The position numbers and the translations under genes are program-made. DNA of 39,124 bases from Mycolicibacterium chubuense (GTDB lineage: Bacteria > Actinomycetota > Actinomycetes > Mycobacteriales > Mycobacteriaceae), in contig NZ_JYNX01000036.1 of NCBI RefSeq assembly GCF_001044255.1, forward strand, positions 86,339 to 125,462, read 5' to 3'. The notes beneath the pieces were generated by a model that was not told the DNA's origin, searched no databases, and worked only from the letters and a program-made list of their open reading frames with translations. Within the stretch, counting starts at the first letter, position 1; each line of letters starts with the position of its first letter. Below, piece by piece: positions 1-9,593 of this stretch.

Positions 1-47
1 TCACGAAGGTCCGCAACATCGGCATCATGGCGCACATCGATGCCGGT
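1..47 (+). pseudogene. fusA: fragment of the fusA (EF-G) N-terminus at the contig edge
   Basis: Bases 3-47 read TKVRNIGIMAHIDAG, the conserved start of the G1 loop of elongation factor G. In an intact gene this continues directly into the lysine and threonines of the P-loop (GKTTTTERIL). Here the match stops at base 47 and the frame runs into unrelated sequence. No ribosome-binding site or start codon is in the window, and the segment lies antisense over the 3' end of the WcbI-like gene. The family match is seen directly. That it marks an artificial or rearranged junction is inference. LepA and TypA share the AHIDxGK motif but not the VRNIGIM lead-in. Confidence 0.7.
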
Positions 48-717
48 CGAGAATGCGTTGAGCGAGGGCTTCCAGCAAAGGGTTTCCCGGGTGATTGACG
101 GTGTGTGCCGCATCCGCGCCGAACGTCGGCAGCAGATCCGCGACGCCGACGTCACAATCTCGGTCCTCCCGGCGGGCGAGTTCGTCCCGGCTGAGCGCGG
201 CCACCGCGCTGATCTGACCGGCGCTGACGTCGACGTTCCACGGGTCCTCGGGCGACCGTCCGGCCCGCGCCGCCGACACCGTCCGCAGGTCGTGGTAGGG
301 CACCACCGGAGGGTTCAGCGACCGGTCCGCGGGACGGCGGACGATCGCCTGGAAGGGGTAGAGACCCGCATAGCGAATCACCGGCCAGCGAATGCACATC
401 GCGCCGGGTGCGAGGCGGTCGACGAGTTGATCGGTGCCCAGCGGGAGATCGCGATAGTCGGGCCGGATCGGCTGACTCAACAGCACTGACGTCCGCGCGA
501 GAAGGGCGTCCAGATAAGGCAGGTCGCGGGCCGTGAGCTCGTGCACCGGGGGGATGCGCGCCGTCCGGTACGGCCGGCCCGGCACGGTGTCGAGGACCCG
601 CCGCAGCGCCTCAGCCTGGCAGTTGCCGACCACCAGCCACAGCGGGGAATCCGACCCACCGGCGGGCGGTGAGTAGAAGTCGCGGTAGTGCCGCGTACGG
701 CCGTCGAGGGGGTCCAC
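25..717 (-). CDS. WcbI-like polysaccharide biosynthesis acyltransferase, 3' end lost at a junction
   Basis: The predicted 230-residue protein has a VVGNCQAEALRRVL motif near residue 30 and an HTVNHPGNPLL motif near residue 210, both typical of the WcbI family. Burkholderia WcbI binds coenzyme A and takes part in acetylating a capsular sugar. The GTG start at 717 is supported by a TAACCT -10 box seven bases upstream, with no Shine-Dalgarno. The gene faces away from the glycosyltransferase run that starts 95 bases away, suggesting a shared envelope-glycan or glycolipid role. The last ~10 residues and the stop lie in the fusA-like segment, so the native C-terminus is missing. The exact substrate is unknown. 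Confidence 0.72.
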   Translation of the reverse strand: MDPLDGRTRHYRDFYSPPAGGSDSPLWLVVGNCQAEALRRVLDTVPGRPYRTARIPPVHELTARDLPYLDALLARTSVLLSQPIRPDYRDLPLGTDQLVDRLAPGAMCIRWPVIRYAGLYPFQAIVRRPADRSLNPPVVPYHDLRTVSAARAGRSPEDPWNVDVSAGQISAVAALSRDELARREDRDCDVGVADLLPTFGADAAHTVNHPGNPLLEALAQRILDRHRCAP

Positions 718-724
718 TGCCGCG

Positions 725-730
725 AGGTTA
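725..730 (-). promoter_or_regulatory. TANNNT -10 box for a near-leaderless start of the WcbI-like gene
   Basis: On the minus strand TAACCT is followed by seven bases and then the GTG at 717. This fits the mycobacterial SigA -10 consensus at the distance expected for a transcript beginning at, or one base before, the start codon. No -35 box is clear. Inference from spacing only. Confidence 0.45.
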
Positions 731-812
731 CTTGTCGCCGATGCGTGGTATACCTGTCCCGCACATTCGTCCAGACAGCGGCGAGATCAAACGTCGTTGC
801 CGAAGGGATTGT

Positions 813-1883
813 GTGAATGTGATTCGTGTCGCCTCAGTTCCGGCTGCACACCCCTATGTCTCCGCGATCGTCGATCCCACGTTGATCGCGTTGCTGCCCG
901 ATCCGATTCCCCTCGACGCCACCGTGCCCGGCCAGTGGTGGCCGCCGCGATGGCTGGACCCCGACTATCTGCTGAGCCACATCGACGACATCGATGTTCT
1001 GCACGTCCATTTCGGGTTCGAGGGCGTCGAGCACGACGACCTGGTCGCCGTCGCCGACGTGCTCGCCGCGCACGGGATCCCCCTCGTCGTCACCGTGCAC
1101 GACCTGGTGAACCCCCACTTGGACGACCAGTCGCACTATGTCGCAAAACTCGGGACACTCGTGCGCCGGGCCGATGCGCTCACCACACTCACCGCGGGGG
1201 CGGCCCGCCGGGTGGCCGATCGCTGGGACGCTGTCCCCGCGGTGCTGCCCCACCCTCATCTGTTGCCGATCGGCCGCGTCGGCGTGCGGCGCACGCCCGC
1301 GTCCCGACCCCGCGTCGCGGTGCACGCGAAGTTCCTGCGGGCGAACATCGACCCGTGGCCCGTCGTCGACGCTCTCGTCGACAGTCACCTTGTGCCGGAG
1401 TCGACCTCGCTTCGCGTCGACCTCGACGCGAACGCGTTGACGTCCCCGAGGGCAGACGCGCAACTTCCTGACCGGCTCGCGGACTATCGGTCCCGCGGCG
1501 TCGACGTCCGGATACACCCGCCCTTCACCGACCGCGAGCTGGTCGACTACCTGCACGAGATCGACATCCTGGTTCTGCCGTACCGCTTCGGAACGCACTC
1601 CGGCTGGATCGAGGCGTGCTTCGACAGCGGGGTGCTGCCCGTCGTCCCCGATTGCGGTCTGTTCCATGAGCAGTTGGCGTGCAACACTTTTGGTTACGGC
1701 ACCGACCGCTTCGACGAGGCCGGCCTGCTCTGTGCCGTCGACCGCGCTGCCGCTCAGGTGCGGGCGCTGCCGGGCGGAGACGACCTCGATCGGCGACGGA
1801 TGCGGGCGACCCAGCGCCGTGAGGTCCGGCGCGCGACCGCGCAGCTGTATCGGCGCCTGCTGGACACGGCGAGGATCGCATGA
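813..1883 (+). CDS. GT-B fold glycosyltransferase (GT4-like), first gene of the glycan operon
   Basis: About 356 residues. The N-terminal half has the Rossmann pattern of GT-B enzymes (IDVLHVHFGFEGVEHDD, then IPLVVTVHDLVNP). The C-terminal half carries a GT4-like donor-site segment (DILVLPYRFGTHSGWIEAC, then GVLPVVPDCG). No signal peptide or membrane span is seen, so it probably acts in the cytoplasm. I chose GTG 813 because AAGGG lies five bases upstream; GTG 819, six bases on, is equally possible. The reading frame is open upstream, but that part crosses the divergent promoter region and has no family likeness. The stop overlaps the next ATG (ATGA), indicating translational coupling. Donor and acceptor sugars cannot be told. 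Confidence 0.78.
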   Translation: MNVIRVASVPAAHPYVSAIVDPTLIALLPDPIPLDATVPGQWWPPRWLDPDYLLSHIDDIDVLHVHFGFEGVEHDDLVAVADVLAAHGIPLVVTVHDLVNPHLDDQSHYVAKLGTLVRRADALTTLTAGAARRVADRWDAVPAVLPHPHLLPIGRVGVRRTPASRPRVAVHAKFLRANIDPWPVVDALVDSHLVPESTSLRVDLDANALTSPRADAQLPDRLADYRSRGVDVRIHPPFTDRELVDYLHEIDILVLPYRFGTHSGWIEACFDSGVLPVVPDCGLFHEQLACNTFGYGTDRFDEAGLLCAVDRAAAQVRALPGGDDLDRRRMRATQRREVRRATAQLYRRLLDTARIA

Positions 1884-2980
1884 GCGCGCGTCCGCTTCGC
1901 ATCGCCATGCTGGCGTCCTCGCGCTATCCGGTGCGGCAGCCGTTCGCCGGTGGCCTGGAAGCCTTCGTCTTCGAGCTCGCCCATGGCCTCACGGCGGCCG
2001 GGCACAGCGTCACGGTGTTCGCCGCACCGGGGTCGGACATCGACGCTCCGTGGAATGTCATGCCTCTGCGCACCTTTCGGATGAGCGAGGCGACCCGTCG
2101 CCTCGAACCCACGACACCGGAGTGGGTGGTGGAGGAGACCCACGCCTACCTGTCGGTGATGCTGGAACTGGCTCGCGCCGAACTGGGTTCGTTCGACATC
2201 ATCCACAACCACAGCCTGCATTACCTGCCGCTGGCCATGGCCCACACCATCGACGCGCCGATGCTGACGACGCTGCACACACCACCGTTGCCGTGGCTCG
2301 AGCAGGCGGTTGCCCTGCCCGGCGGGGTCGCCAGCAGCTTCGTCGCCGTCAGCGAATTCACCGCCCGCCAATGGGAACCGATCAACGGGCCGGTGCCGGT
2401 GATCCTCAACGGAGTCAACATGGCCTACCGGCCGGTGGGATCGGGCGGCGGGCGCTATGCGGTGTGGACGGGCCGGCTCGTCCCCGAGAAGGGGGTCACC
2501 TCGGCCATCGCTGCCGCCCGGCGGGCAGGCGTCCCGCTGCGCATCGCGGGCCCGGTCGGCGACCGGGAGTACTTCGACACCGCCGTGCGTCCGCTGCTCG
2601 GCGCCGGGGCCGTCTACGAGGGTCACCTGCGCCGCGATGAGCTCAACGCCCTGGTGGGCGACGCTGCGGTGGCCCTGGTGACGCCGCACTGGGACGAACC
2701 GTACGGGCTGGTGGTCGCCGAGGCGCTGGCGGCGGGCACACCGGTCGCGGCGTTCGCGCGCGGCGGCATCCCCGAGATCGTCGACGACTCCTGCGGACGG
2801 CTGGCCACGCCGGGAGACATCGGCGGGCTGAGCCGTGCGATCAGAGAGGCGATGACGCTGCGCAGAGCCGACGCCCGCGCGCGCGCCGAGCGCCGCTGCT
2901 CGCACGAGGTGATGGTGCAGTGCTATCTCGACTACTACCGGCAGCTGATCTTCCCTCCGATGGAAGGGGTTTCGGCGTGA
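1880..2980 (+). CDS. family 4 glycosyltransferase
   Basis: A 366-residue GT4 enzyme of normal length. The start has the acceptor-side pattern of the family (IAMLASSRYPVRQPFAGGLE, with a glycine-rich loop near residues 22-26). A FDIIHNHSLHYLPLAM segment lies near 100. The donor-binding motif DEPYGLVVAEALAAGTPV is near 270-290, followed by GGIPEIV. This family transfers sugars from NDP-sugars with retention of configuration; it is likely cytoplasmic or on the inner membrane face. The ATG overlaps the previous stop by four bases and its own stop overlaps the next GTG the same way. The specific sugar is not recognisable. Confidence 0.85.
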   Translation: MSARPLRIAMLASSRYPVRQPFAGGLEAFVFELAHGLTAAGHSVTVFAAPGSDIDAPWNVMPLRTFRMSEATRRLEPTTPEWVVEETHAYLSVMLELARAELGSFDIIHNHSLHYLPLAMAHTIDAPMLTTLHTPPLPWLEQAVALPGGVASSFVAVSEFTARQWEPINGPVPVILNGVNMAYRPVGSGGGRYAVWTGRLVPEKGVTSAIAAARRAGVPLRIAGPVGDREYFDTAVRPLLGAGAVYEGHLRRDELNALVGDAAVALVTPHWDEPYGLVVAEALAAGTPVAAFARGGIPEIVDDSCGRLATPGDIGGLSRAIREAMTLRRADARARAERRCSHEVMVQCYLDYYRQLIFPPMEGVSA

Positions 2981-3948
2981 TCGGGTACTACGTGCACCAT
3001 CAGGGCCGCGGCCACGCCGCCCGTGCCCGATCGATCTGCGCACGGCTGGACGAGCCGGTGACATTCTTCTCCTCGCTCCCCCAACCGGTGTCGATGCGCG
3101 CTCGGGACACCTGGGTCCAGCTGCCCCTCGACGTCCCCGCCGATCACGACGAACCGGCCGATGCCCAGTGCCGGGGCCGCATGCACTGGGCCCCTCTGCA
3201 TGTCGCGGGCCTGGCCCAGCGTGCCGCCGAACTGCTGCAGGTCGCGGCGGACGCCGGACTGCGCCGTCTGGTCGTCGACGTGTCGGTGGAGATCGCGACG
3301 CTGGGCCGGCTCGCGGGCATACCCGTGACCGTGATGGCGATGCCCGGCGAGCGCACCGATCCGGCGCACCGACTGGCCTACGACATCGCCGATCAGATCG
3401 TCGCACCCTGGTCGGCCGAGGTGTACCAACCCCATTGGCTGCGTGACCATCTGGACCGCACGCACTTCGTCGGATCGATCAGCCAGTTCGAGGGCCGGAA
3501 CGGTGCGGCACCGTCCGCCGGCACCGGCGTGCTCCTTGGCGGCGCCGGCGGCGACGACCTGCCCGCGGACGCGCTCGAGCAACTGCGCGGCGCGCTGCCG
3601 CAGTACCGGTGGATCTGGCTGGGTGTGTCCTCCTGGGTCGACGACCCGTGGCCGATCCTCGCATCGGCCGACGTCGTCGTCACCCACGCCGGCCAGAACG
3701 CCATCGCCGATGTCGCACTCACCGGCGCCGCGGTGATCGTCATCCCGCAGCAGCGCCCGTTCGGGGAGCAGGCCGCCACCGCCGGTGCGCTGGCCCGCGC
3801 CGGCCTCACCGTCGAGGTCGACCGCTGGCCCGCCCGCGAGGCGTGGCCGGCGCTGCTCGCGCAGACACGGGCGCTCGACCGGTCGAACTGGTCACGGCTG
3901 CAGGTGCAGGGAGCGGCCGCACGCGCCGCGGCGGTGATCGCCGCATGA
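2977..3948 (+). CDS. MurG/GT28-like GT-B glycosyltransferase
   Basis: A 323-residue protein beginning VIGYYVHHQGRGHAARA, with the glycine-rich N-terminal loop of MurG-type enzymes. The C-terminal donor site is near residues 232-265 (ADVVVTHAGQNAIADVALTG, then VIVIPQQRPFGEQ), which resembles the UDP-sugar site of GT28 and MGT-type enzymes. GTG 2977 is preferred over the upstream in-frame ATG at 2920. It lies in a GTGA overlap with the preceding stop, has GGAAGGGG just upstream, and places the motif at the usual N-terminal position. The gene is coupled on both sides within the five-gene run. Probably cytoplasmic; substrate unknown. Confidence 0.8.
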   Translation: MIGYYVHHQGRGHAARARSICARLDEPVTFFSSLPQPVSMRARDTWVQLPLDVPADHDEPADAQCRGRMHWAPLHVAGLAQRAAELLQVAADAGLRRLVVDVSVEIATLGRLAGIPVTVMAMPGERTDPAHRLAYDIADQIVAPWSAEVYQPHWLRDHLDRTHFVGSISQFEGRNGAAPSAGTGVLLGGAGGDDLPADALEQLRGALPQYRWIWLGVSSWVDDPWPILASADVVVTHAGQNAIADVALTGAAVIVIPQQRPFGEQAATAGALARAGLTVEVDRWPAREAWPALLAQTRALDRSNWSRLQVQGAAARAAAVIAA

Positions 3949-4793
3949 GAACCCTCCGCACGTCGGTGATCACCGCGGTGCACGGACGTCACGATCACTT
4001 CACCCGCCAGCAGGCCGGGTTCTCCACCTGCCGTCCCGCACCGGATGACCGATGCGTGGTGGCCATCGACGACCCGGTGATCCGCACCGTGGCCGCTCCG
4101 GGCGTGCACGTCGTCGAGTGCGCCTCGACCTCCGCCGGCCTTCCGCTGGCACGGGCACGCAACCAGGGTGCGCACGAGGCGATCGAACGTGGCGCGGACC
4201 TGCTGATCTTCCTCGACGTCGACTGCATCCCCGGCCCCGCGCTGATCGACCGGTACGTCGACGCGCACCGACGCGTGGACGGCGACGCGCTGCTGTGTGG
4301 GCCGGTCACCTACCTGCCGCCCGCCCCCGATGGCTATCCACTCGACGCTCTCGAGTCCCTGACAGACCCGCATCCTGCCCGGCCGGCGCCACCGCCGGGC
4401 GTGCTGCAGACCGAGTCGAACCACGACCTGTTCTGGTCGCTGTCTTTCGCCGTCTCGACGGCGGCGTGGCGCCGCCTCGGCGGATTCTGCGAGACCTACG
4501 CCGGCTACGGCGGCGAGGACACCGATTTCGCCGCCGTCGCCGCGGCCAAGGGCGTTCCCCTCGTCTGGGTGGGCGGGGCGCACGCCTATCACCAGCATCA
4601 CCCGATCTCCGATCCGCCGGTGGAACATCTCGGCGCGATCGTGGCGAACGCCCGCGTGTTCCGTCGACGATGGGGGCGGTGGCCGATGACGGGCTGGCTG
4701 GACGCGTTCGAACGCGACGGACTGATCACCCGCGACGGCGACCGGATCGCCGTCGCGGCCCAAGAAACGAGGAGTGTGATCACAGGTGCCTGA
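3945..4793 (+). CDS. family 2 glycosyltransferase with galactosyltransferase-type C-terminal domain
   Basis: A 282-residue GT-A enzyme. It opens with SVITAVHGRHDHF, carries the metal and nucleotide-sugar DxD motif as FLDVDC (D91, D93), and has a Glyco_transf_7C-like segment around 165-215. That segment includes WRRLGGFCETYAGYGGEDTD, which in this family supplies the catalytic acid and acceptor contacts. It is soluble by eye. The ATG overlaps the previous stop (ATGA), and the gene overlaps the following methyltransferase by eight bases. It may add a galactose-like residue, but that is family-level inference only. Confidence 0.82.
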   Translation: MRTLRTSVITAVHGRHDHFTRQQAGFSTCRPAPDDRCVVAIDDPVIRTVAAPGVHVVECASTSAGLPLARARNQGAHEAIERGADLLIFLDVDCIPGPALIDRYVDAHRRVDGDALLCGPVTYLPPAPDGYPLDALESLTDPHPARPAPPPGVLQTESNHDLFWSLSFAVSTAAWRRLGGFCETYAGYGGEDTDFAAVAAAKGVPLVWVGGAHAYHQHHPISDPPVEHLGAIVANARVFRRRWGRWPMTGWLDAFERDGLITRDGDRIAVAAQETRSVITGA

Positions 4794-5406
4794 TCCCATG
4801 GCCGGCTTCGACGAGCCCGTGCAGACCTGGCGGGATATCCCGGGCTGGTTCCAGTGGCGCTCCGGGCAGGAGGAGGCCGTCGAGCACTTCGGCAGCGGCG
4901 ATCGCTTCGTCGAAGTGGGCTGCTACCTGGGTCGCAGCCTGTGCTCGCTGGCCGAGGTGGCCCGCGACCACGCGCTCGACGTCGCGATCATCGGCGTGGA
5001 CACCGCCCGCGGGAGCGGCCCCGAGGGCAGGGGCGGCACCGACGCGCACGGTCCCGCGGTGGCGCACGGCGGCGGGACGCTCGCGGGGCTGCTGCACCGC
5101 AACGTACTGGCGTGCGGTTTCGCCGACCGGATCCAGCTCCTGCTCAGCGACTCGGTGTCGGCGGCCGCGCTGTTCGCCGACGATTCGCTGGCGTGGGTCC
5201 ATCTCGACGCCCGGCACGACTACGACAGCGTGCGCGCGGACATCGCGGCCTGGCTGCCGAAGGTGCGCCCGGGTGGCTGGCTGTCCGGTGACGACTACGA
5301 CGAGTGGCAGTGGCCCGGGGTCGTGCAGGCGGTCGCAGACAGCCTCGACGGCGCCGACGCGTGGTCGAAGGGCCAGTGGCGGTGGATCAAACCGGCGGAC
5401 CGGTGA
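4786..5406 (+). CDS. class I SAM-dependent methyltransferase (Methyltransf_24-like)
   Basis: A 206-residue protein with SAM-binding motif I as FVEVGCYLGRSLCSLA (residues 41-56), an acidic post-motif (IIGVDTARG near 69-76), and the family signature WVHLDARHDYDSVRADIAAW followed by LPKVRPGGWLSGDDYDEW. Methyltransf_24 and cephalosporin-hydroxylase-like members often act on sugars or polyketide sugars. GTG 4786 has a GGAG twelve bases upstream and overlaps the glycosyltransferase stop; ATG 4798 is an alternative. As the last gene of the run it probably O-methylates the glycan made by the upstream enzymes (inference). Its 3' end overlaps the convergent VOC gene by 20 bases. Confidence 0.8.
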   Translation: MPDPMAGFDEPVQTWRDIPGWFQWRSGQEEAVEHFGSGDRFVEVGCYLGRSLCSLAEVARDHALDVAIIGVDTARGSGPEGRGGTDAHGPAVAHGGGTLAGLLHRNVLACGFADRIQLLLSDSVSAAALFADDSLAWVHLDARHDYDSVRADIAAWLPKVRPGGWLSGDDYDEWQWPGVVQAVADSLDGADAWSKGQWRWIKPADR

Positions 5407-5791
5407 CCGCCGGACCGCCGCCGTGGAACACGGCCTCGACGTTGTTGCCTTCCGGATCGCGCACGAACGCGCCGTAGTAGTTCGGGTGGTACTCCGGCCA
5501 CAGCCGCGGCGCGTGCAGCGGCTCGACGCCGAGCGCGAGCGCGGTGCGGTAGAACGCCTGCACTGATTCGGCGTCTTTCGCGACGAACGCGATGTGCGTC
5601 TCGCGGTTGGGCCCGGCCACCTGGCCGGCGGACGCATCCGCGATCCAGAACGCGGGATGGCCGTCGGCGCCGTATCCGATGGCGACCTCCATGTCCATCT
5701 GCCGCGTGTACCCGAGCACGCCGAGGACCTTGTCGTAGAACGTCTTCGACTCGTCCCAGTTCGAGCAGTTGATTCCGAAGTGGTCGATCAC
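5387..5791 (-). CDS. VOC (glyoxalase/bleomycin-resistance) family protein
   Basis: A 134-residue single-fold VOC protein: VIDHFGINCSNWDESKTFYD at the start, VAIGYGADGHPAFWI in the middle and GAFVRDPEGNNVEAVFHG near the end, the two beta-alpha-beta-beta-beta modules. Members bind a divalent metal and act on small electrophiles or bind drugs; the substrate cannot be read here. GTG 5791 is preferred because a TACGGT -10 box lies exactly six bases upstream, which would make a leaderless mRNA. ATG 5806 (five residues longer) is the alternative but sits inside the promoter overlap. It is divergent from the amidohydrolase gene with only 22 bases between start codons. Confidence 0.85.
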   Translation of the reverse strand: MIDHFGINCSNWDESKTFYDKVLGVLGYTRQMDMEVAIGYGADGHPAFWIADASAGQVAGPNRETHIAFVAKDAESVQAFYRTALALGVEPLHAPRLWPEYHPNYYGAFVRDPEGNNVEAVFHGGGPAVTGPPV

Positions 5792-5797
5792 GCCCTC

Positions 5798-5807
5798 ACC
5801 GTACATT
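5798..5807. promoter_or_regulatory. overlapping divergent leaderless -10 boxes
   Basis: On the minus strand TACGGT (5803 to 5798) is followed by six bases and the GTG at 5791. On the plus strand TACATT (5802-5807) is followed by six bases and the ATG at 5814. The two boxes share bases 5802-5803. Both spacings are exactly those of leaderless mycobacterial promoters, with the first transcribed base being the first base of the start codon. Confidence 0.6.
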
Positions 5808-5813
5808 CGGGGG

Positions 5814-7553
<1,740 letters not shown>

Positions 7554-7635
7554 CATGTCTAGTTGAAATAGCAAGCGCAGGAACGGTTTTGTCGCTCTCG
7601 TCGATGAAAATCCGACCCGCGCCGCACCGCGGTTC

Positions 7636-7641
7636 TAGACT
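7636..7641 (+). promoter_or_regulatory. TANNNT -10 box for a leaderless epimerase gene
   Basis: TAGACT is followed by exactly six bases and GTG 7648, the spacing expected for a leaderless transcript. There is no Shine-Dalgarno before this GTG. The rest of the 94-base gap shows no clear terminator or -35 box. Confidence 0.55.
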
Positions 7642-7647
7642 CGACCC

Positions 7648-8676
7648 GTGAAGGTGCTCGTCACCGGTGGTACGGGCTTCACCGGTTCTCACGCGGCGGC
7701 CGCACTGGCCGCCGCGGGGCACGAGGTCCGGCTCATGGTGCGCGATCCCGCCAAGGTCGGGCAGGTCTTCCCCCTGTACGGTTTCCTTCCCGACGATGTG
7801 GTCGTGGCGGACATGACCGAGCCCGATGCTGTCGAGGCAGCGTTCGACGGCTGCGACGGTGTCGTTCACACCGCCGCGCTGGTCGACCTGCGGCGCCGGT
7901 CCGCCCGTGCCGTCGAGGAGGCCAACACGCGGGGGGTGGAGGTGGTCATCGGCGGCGCAGTGCGGCGCGGGATTCCGAGCATCATCCATGTCTCGTCCCT
8001 GTCGGTGTTCCTCGCTCCCAACGGCCCCATGATGTCGGCGTCGTCGCCCATCGTCGACGGCGCGTCGGCCTACGCCCGGTCGAAGGCCGCCGCAGAACGG
8101 TATGTCCGCGGATTGCAGGACGCCGGCGCACCCGTGGGCGTCTGCTATCCCGCCGGCATCATCGGCCCCGACGATCCGGGCTTGAGTGCGATGACCGCGG
8201 GATTGGTGTCCATCATGACGTCGGTGTTCGTGGTGACCTCGGGTGGAATGCAGATCGTCGATGTGCGGGACCTCGCCGCCCTGCTCGTCACCCTGCTCGA
8301 GTTGCCGCCCGGGCCGCACCGGTATGTGGCGGCGTCGGACATGCTGTCGTGGCCCCGGCTCTACGATCTCTGCTGCACCCTGACCGGGACACGGCCGCGG
8401 CGTATCCGGGTACCGGGCTCCGCGCTGCGGGTCGCGGGCAGCGTGGGCGACATGGTGAAACGCTTGTACGACTTCGACTTTCCGCTCACCCGCGAGAGCA
8501 TGGACGTCACCACGGGATGGCCGGGTGCCGATTCCTCGAGCACCACCCGCGAACTTGGCGTCACGTTTCGCGACCCCGCCGAATCCCTGCGCGACACCCT
8601 GACATGGCTCTTCGTCGCGGGCCACCTCACTGCCGAGCAGGTCGGCACTCTTGCCCAGGAGGCGATGAGTCCATGA
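7648..8676 (+). CDS. NAD(P)-dependent extended SDR (epimerase/dehydratase or 3-beta-HSD-like)
   Basis: A 342-residue extended SDR. The nucleotide-binding motif TGGTGFTG is at residues 6-13, a GVVHTAA segment lies near 71-77, and the catalytic pair is Tyr142 and Lys146 (YARSK). Family members act on nucleotide sugars, flavonoids or 3-beta-hydroxysteroids. The C-terminal region does not allow a choice, though similar mycobacterial proteins are usually called sterol-dehydrogenase-like. GTG 7648 has the leaderless -10 box described separately. The stop overlaps the ATG of the luciferase-like enzyme (ATGA), so the two are probably one operon and may act on the same lipid or xenobiotic. Confidence 0.8.
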   Translation: MKVLVTGGTGFTGSHAAAALAAAGHEVRLMVRDPAKVGQVFPLYGFLPDDVVVADMTEPDAVEAAFDGCDGVVHTAALVDLRRRSARAVEEANTRGVEVVIGGAVRRGIPSIIHVSSLSVFLAPNGPMMSASSPIVDGASAYARSKAAAERYVRGLQDAGAPVGVCYPAGIIGPDDPGLSAMTAGLVSIMTSVFVVTSGGMQIVDVRDLAALLVTLLELPPGPHRYVAASDMLSWPRLYDLCCTLTGTRPRRIRVPGSALRVAGSVGDMVKRLYDFDFPLTRESMDVTTGWPGADSSSTTRELGVTFRDPAESLRDTLTWLFVAGHLTAEQVGTLAQEAMSP

Positions 8677-9593
8677 AGTTCAGCTTCAACATGCCCCACT
8701 CCATGGAGCTCAAAGCCCTTGTGCAGCAGTGGGAGTATGACGTCACCGGAGCCGACCAGGCGACGATGGCCCGCCGCGCCGAGGAGCTGGGTTACGACAT
8801 GATCGCGGTGCCGGAGCACTTCCTCGTGCCCGACAGCCATGTCGAACTGAGCGGTCCGCATTATTTTCACTCGACGGTCGCACAGTCTTTCCTCGCCGGC
8901 GCGACCACACGCATCCCGGTCAATTCGTGCGTGACGCTGCTTCCCCTGCAGCACCCGGTCGTGTTGGCCAAGGCGCTGGCGACCGCGGACTGGATGAGCG
9001 GCGGTCGCATCATGGTGACCTTCGGCGTCGGTTGGGACCCCGAGGAATTCCGACTGCTCGGCGTCGACTTCCACAAGCGCGGCGAGATCGCCGACGAGTA
9101 CCTCGCAGCGATCATCGAGCTGTGGACAAGTGACTCGCCGCGCTTCGAGGGCACGCACGTCCACTTCAGCGACGCAGCGTTCGCACCCAAACCGGTCCAG
9201 CGCCCGCATATTCCGATCTGGATCGGCGGCGACGCCGATGCGCCGCTGCGGCGCGCCGCGCGCTTTGCGTCCGGGTGGATCCCGTTCCTGACACCGCTGA
9301 AGCAGATCCCCGCGAGGGTCGACTACATCAAGTCGCAGCCGACCTTCGACGGCCGACCCTTCGAGGTCTGCTACGGACTGGGCACGTCGATGATCGGTGA
9401 AGGACACGTGGTGCTCGACGATCCCGAACAGCGCCCGGGAATGGGTACCGAACAACTCGTCGACGCCGTCGGCCGGCTCGGCGAACTCGGAGTGACCATG
9501 ACGTCAGTGCCGATCCCCGCCGTCCGCGGTGTCGACGCCTATCTGGACTACGCGCAGTGGGTGATGGAGGACATCAAGCCCCGCGTTGCGTGA
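8673..9593 (+). CDS. luciferase-like (LLM class) oxidoreductase, probably F420-dependent
   Basis: A 306-residue bacterial luciferase-like TIM-barrel protein. It has EELGYDMIAVPEHF near residues 32-45, TRIPVNSCVTLLPLQHPVVLAK near 76-97, and SGGRIMVTFGVGWDPEEF near 109-126, the usual cofactor-facing segments. IPIWIGGDADAPLRRAARFA follows near 180-200. In mycobacteria such proteins mostly use F420 and sometimes FMN; the sequence alone does not decide. The ATG overlaps the SDR stop and CAGGAGG lies about ten bases upstream. The 3' end overlaps the convergent SDR by 20 bases. Confidence 0.82.
   Translation: MKFSFNMPHSMELKALVQQWEYDVTGADQATMARRAEELGYDMIAVPEHFLVPDSHVELSGPHYFHSTVAQSFLAGATTRIPVNSCVTLLPLQHPVVLAKALATADWMSGGRIMVTFGVGWDPEEFRLLGVDFHKRGEIADEYLAAIIELWTSDSPRFEGTHVHFSDAAFAPKPVQRPHIPIWIGGDADAPLRRAARFASGWIPFLTPLKQIPARVDYIKSQPTFDGRPFEVCYGLGTSMIGEGHVVLDDPEQRPGMGTEQLVDAVGRLGELGVTMTSVPIPAVRGVDAYLDYAQWVMEDIKPRVA

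Noticed and set aside
1-47. LepA or TypA GTPase start rather than EF-G
   Set aside because: The VRNIGIMAHIDAG string fits EF-G. LepA and TypA have different residues before and after AHID.
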